Source: Planctomycetota bacterium (GTDB lineage Bacteria > Planctomycetota > Phycisphaerae > UBA1845). Taken from it: 46,742 nucleotides of DNA. Below, one piece after another: positions 44,702 to 46,742 of this stretch; the first letter of the stretch is position 1; each line of letters starts with the position of its first letter. The stretch covers positions 1-46,742 of the forward strand of contig JACQXM010000056.1 in assembly GCA_016208685.1 (NCBI GenBank), written 5' to 3'. The position numbers and the translations under genes were made by a program. Under the pieces are notes generated by a model. That model saw nothing but the letters and a program-made list of their open reading frames with translations, did not search any database and was not told the origin of the DNA.

Positions 44702-45273
44702 GGAGCGGCGGGTTCCTTGTCCTTCTCCGGTGCGGGCTGGGGATCGCCCTCGGCGGGTTTGGCCTCGGCCGGCTTGGCTTCCTCAGCTTTCTTGCGCGCC
44801 GCTTCCTCCAGTCCGGGGGGCAACTCGCCGGGAGCCACGGGCGTAGGGACAATCTGCACCGCCCCGGGCGGCAGCGGCGAACCGTCCTCGGTGGTCACCG
44901 TAATGCCGGAGCCCTCGGGTCCGGCGGCGCCATCGGGGGTGATGGGGATGGGCGTGGCGGTCAGCGTCCGAGTGTCAGGCGACGCCGGTGTCGCCGTGGC
45001 TGCCTGGGCCTTGAGTGTGGCCGACTGGTCAAACACGTAATTCGCGCAGACATTGAGCAGCACGAAAAGGGTTGCGACCACGACCGTGATCCACGTGAAC
45101 ACGTCGCCGGTCTTGGCGCCGAAGGCGGCCGTTCCGCCCGCGCCGCCGAAAGCCCCCGCCAGCCCGCCCCCGCGACCGCGCTGGAGCAGGATCACCAGCA
45201 TCAGTAGCCCGGAGACGCCCAGAATCACCAGGGCGAGCAGCCACTCACCCCACGCCATGGCCAATACGTTCAT
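44698..45273 (-). CDS. secG: SecG preprotein translocase subunit with long C-terminal tail
   Basis: A 191-residue protein. Residues 1-85 are a normal SecG: helix 1 ([20 protein letters not shown]), the loop [20 protein letters not shown], and helix 2 ([20 protein letters not shown]). The remaining ~105 residues are a Thr/Pro-rich then Glu/Lys/Ala/Pro-rich tail ([15 protein letters not shown]), absent from most SecG proteins of 75-110 residues. SecG helps SecYEG export proteins. It lies between tpiA and yicC in a classic tpiA-secG order. The tail has no recognised domain. Confidence 0.9.
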   Translation of the reverse strand: MNVLAMAWGEWLLALVILGVSGLLMLVILLQRGRGGGLAGAFGGAGGTAAFGAKTGDVFTWITVVVATLFVLLNVCANYVFDQSATLKAQAATATPASPDTRTLTATPIPITPDGAAGPEGSGITVTTEDGSPLPPGAVQIVPTPVAPGELPPGLEEAARKKAEEAKPAEAKPAEGDPQPAPEKDKEPAAP

Positions 45274-45494
45274 CGAACTTCATCCTCGTCGGGTGCCAGG
45301 CACCCACTACACCCTCGCGCTGGTGCAAAGGCCGCGAACACCAGGTGACCGGCTGGAAGGCCGGTCCCACAGCGCCTGATTCCGCACGGCCGGGGACCTG
45401 GATGACCGAGCGCTTGGGCGCCGCCCCGCACCGTTTTGCCCGCCACCTAACGGTCGCGGCTCTGTCCCCGCGGGGTCGAAGCGCGCCCGCCCGT

Positions 45495-46283
45495 TTAGCG
45501 GGCCTGGCTCCTCGCACCCACCGCGGCGCGTATGATAGCGGCAAAGTCCGCGGCTTCCAAACAGGCCCCGCCCACGAGGGCTCCCCCCACCCCGGGCTGG
45601 GACATTAGGTCCGCGGCGTTGCCGGGTTTGACGCTGCCGCCGTAGAGGATGCGGATGGTTCCGGCCGTCCGGCCGTCGTAGATGGCCGATAGCCGCGAGC
45701 GGATGAGCGAGTGGACCTCCTGAGCCTGGCCCGGCGTGGCATTCCGGCCGGTGCCGATGGCCCAGACGGGCTCGTAGGCGACCAGCAGCCGTTCCGCGGG
45801 CACGTCCTTGGCCAGAACCTCACCGAGTTGCCGCTCGATCACGGAGTACGTTTTGCCGCCTTCGCGCTCGTCGAGGGTCTCGCCCACGCAGTAGATGACC
45901 GTCAGCTCGGCGGCCACGACGGCGCGGACTTTCTTCGCCAGTAGGGGACCGGTCTCCCCGAAATGTTGGCGCCGCTCGCTGTGGCCGATGATGACGTGCG
46001 TGCAGCCCGTCTCCTTGACCATGGGCACGGCGATTTCGCCGGTGAACGCGCCCTGCGGTTCGAAGTGCGCGTTTTGTGCCCCCAGCATGACGCGGGAGCC
46101 GGCCAGCGCCTTGGCCATGGGGAAAAGCAGGTGGAACGGCGGGCAGACCAACACCTCCGCCGCCGTGATGGGGGCACCGCCGCCGGTGCCGTCCACCGCG
46201 TCGCGGATGCCCTTTACCAGGTCGCGGGCCTGGGCGAGCGTCTTGTGCATCTTCCAATTGCCGGCAATCAGCGGGGTTTGCAT
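45495..46283 (-). CDS. tpiA: Triosephosphate isomerase
   Basis: A 262-residue glycolytic enzyme interconverting dihydroxyacetone phosphate and glyceraldehyde 3-phosphate. The catalytic Lys is in IAGNWKMHKT, the catalytic His in VIIGHSERRQHFGE, the catalytic Glu in VAYEPVWAIGTG, and the phosphate-binding loop in ILYGGSVKPGNA and GGALVGGACL. The ATG at 46283 gives the usual N-terminus; the longer frame to 46397 is not part of the gene. It heads the minus-strand operon. The 220 bases to secG show no gene. Confidence 0.97.
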   Translation of the reverse strand: MQTPLIAGNWKMHKTLAQARDLVKGIRDAVDGTGGGAPITAAEVLVCPPFHLLFPMAKALAGSRVMLGAQNAHFEPQGAFTGEIAVPMVKETGCTHVIIGHSERRQHFGETGPLLAKKVRAVVAAELTVIYCVGETLDEREGGKTYSVIERQLGEVLAKDVPAERLLVAYEPVWAIGTGRNATPGQAQEVHSLIRSRLSAIYDGRTAGTIRILYGGSVKPGNAADLMSQPGVGGALVGGACLEAADFAAIIRAAVGARSQAR

Positions 46284-46334
46284 AGTGCGTTGCGCCTTAC
46301 CTAACACGCCGTGGCGAACGGGCGCCGCCAAGGC

Positions 46335-46385
46335 GTGGCACGGGCCTCTTGCCCCTTGAAACCACGAGCCGGAAGCCCATGCCAC
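46335..46385. repeat. Imperfect palindromic repeat upstream of tpiA
   Basis: GTGGCACGGGC (46335-46345) and GCCCATGCCAC (46375-46385) are inverted arms with one mismatch that can form a G-U pair, around a 29-base centre. Elements of this type (GTGGCACGGGCTTC and relatives) are, from memory, common between genes in planctomycetes. It lies 50-100 bases upstream of the tpiA start. The rest of 46284-46640 holds no gene I can support. Confidence 0.6.
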
Positions 46386-46639
46386 GAGTTTCGCCACAGG
46401 CTGGTGGGGCTGGTCCTTCCGTTTCCTTCGCGGGCCGGATGCAGATTAGTCGGTCCGCCGCCGCGGGGCAACGGCATGGGGGCGCCGGCAGGAACGCTGG
46501 TATTGGACTGTCGTCTGACCGGTTGCGGTCCGTGGCACAGAGGCGGCACCTGATCGGCACCGCGACAGCCATGGAGCCGTCGGCAGCAGCACCGCGCCAC
46601 AAGAGCATGTCCCGTTCGTAGTTGAAGGTTGAAAAAAGC

Positions 46640-46706
46640 GGTGGTGGCTCGATCCTATCCGTTGCGTAGGCGGGTAGGGTTGTGAAATCTTTCAGGAGCC
46701 ACCACC
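46640..46706 (+). repeat. Perfect 11-bp inverted repeat over a ribosome-binding site
   Basis: GGTGGTGGCTC (46640-46650) and GAGCCACCACC (46696-46706) are exact complements. The right arm includes part of the AGGAG ribosome-binding site and ends at the base before the GTG of the truncated gene. The structure could hide that site, or mark the left end of a mobile element. Confidence 0.65.
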
Positions 46707-46742
46707 GTGAAGCAAGCATACCAAGTCATCGAGCGGAGCGAC
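46707..46742 (+). CDS. Start of an unidentified gene, cut by the window edge
   Basis: GTG at 46707 has AGGAG eight bases upstream and opens MKQAYQVIERSD, 12 codons before the window ends. I do not recognise the protein. The inverted repeat directly upstream makes a transposase or a translation-regulated gene possible, but nothing visible decides it. Confidence 0.4.
   Translation, partial: MKQAYQVIERSD

Noticed and set aside
46335..46356. Sigma-54 promoter (TGGCAC ... TTGC) upstream of tpiA.
   Set aside because: The two boxes are seven bases apart instead of five, and the match falls inside a palindromic repeat.

Overview
The window is GC-rich bacterial chromosome and reads as a planctomycete, most likely of the Phycisphaerae type. 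That is an inference from several things together: a 23S rRNA gene with no 16S or 5S beside it, an S23-type intervening sequence inside that gene, an outer-membrane LPS transport ATPase, planctomycete-style secreted proteins with C-terminal sorting tails, an orphan FlgM-like protein, and small palindromic intergenic repeats. No genome comparison could be run.

Layout. 1-1.5 kb: the end of an unknown gene, a PGRP-type amidase lipoprotein and a FlgM-like protein. 1.7-9.6 kb (minus strand): a tightly packed lipid cluster reading lptB, plsC, a 1426-residue four-module reductase/AMP-ligase/ACP/acyltransferase resembling ElbD of myxobacterial ether-lipid synthesis, a HAD-IB phosphatase and a zinc alcohol dehydrogenase. 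10.3-15.1 kb (plus): ffh, a methyltransferase and a CgeB-like glycosyltransferase. 15.6-19.1 kb (plus): a signalling operon of HPt, REC-HD-GYP and REC-HDOD proteins. 19.3-22.2 kb (minus): a secreted protein and a vanadium haloperoxidase lipoprotein. 22.6-23.1 kb: a repeat-rich spacer leading to an NtrC-class activator. 25.0-28.1 kb (minus): a muconate-lactonizing-type enolase-superfamily enzyme, an FtsB-like protein and enolase. 28.3-29.6 kb: a PemK/MazF toxin-antitoxin pair bracketed by two copies of a ~170 bp repeat, followed by endonuclease IV (minus).

30.5-34.9 kb is a free-standing 23S rRNA transcription unit with promoter, boxA, a leader/tail processing stem and a terminator. The gene spans about 3.82 kb because it carries two insertions. 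The first is a 450 nt intervening sequence in helix 45 encoding an S23 four-helix-bundle protein. The second is a 476 nt group I intron-like element at the site matching E. coli position ~1931. The two insertions share the same inverted-repeat arm sequence, so the intron core is enclosed by a 29 bp stem like that of the intervening sequence. This is the most unusual signal in the window. Removing both insertions leaves 2896 nt, a normal 23S length.

35-42.2 kb is accessory: a decayed gene, a DUF6232-like protein, a zinc-ribbon membrane protein, a secreted M14 carboxypeptidase with an IPTL-CTERM-like tail overlapping a secreted ankyrin protein, an AraC regulator, a tiny cysteine-rich metal-binding protein and a double SnoaL-like protein. 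42.3-46.3 kb (minus) is a housekeeping run tpiA, secG, yicC, gmk, rpoZ, coaC, with overlapping stops and starts at three junctions. The window ends in an inverted repeat over the ribosome-binding site of a truncated gene.
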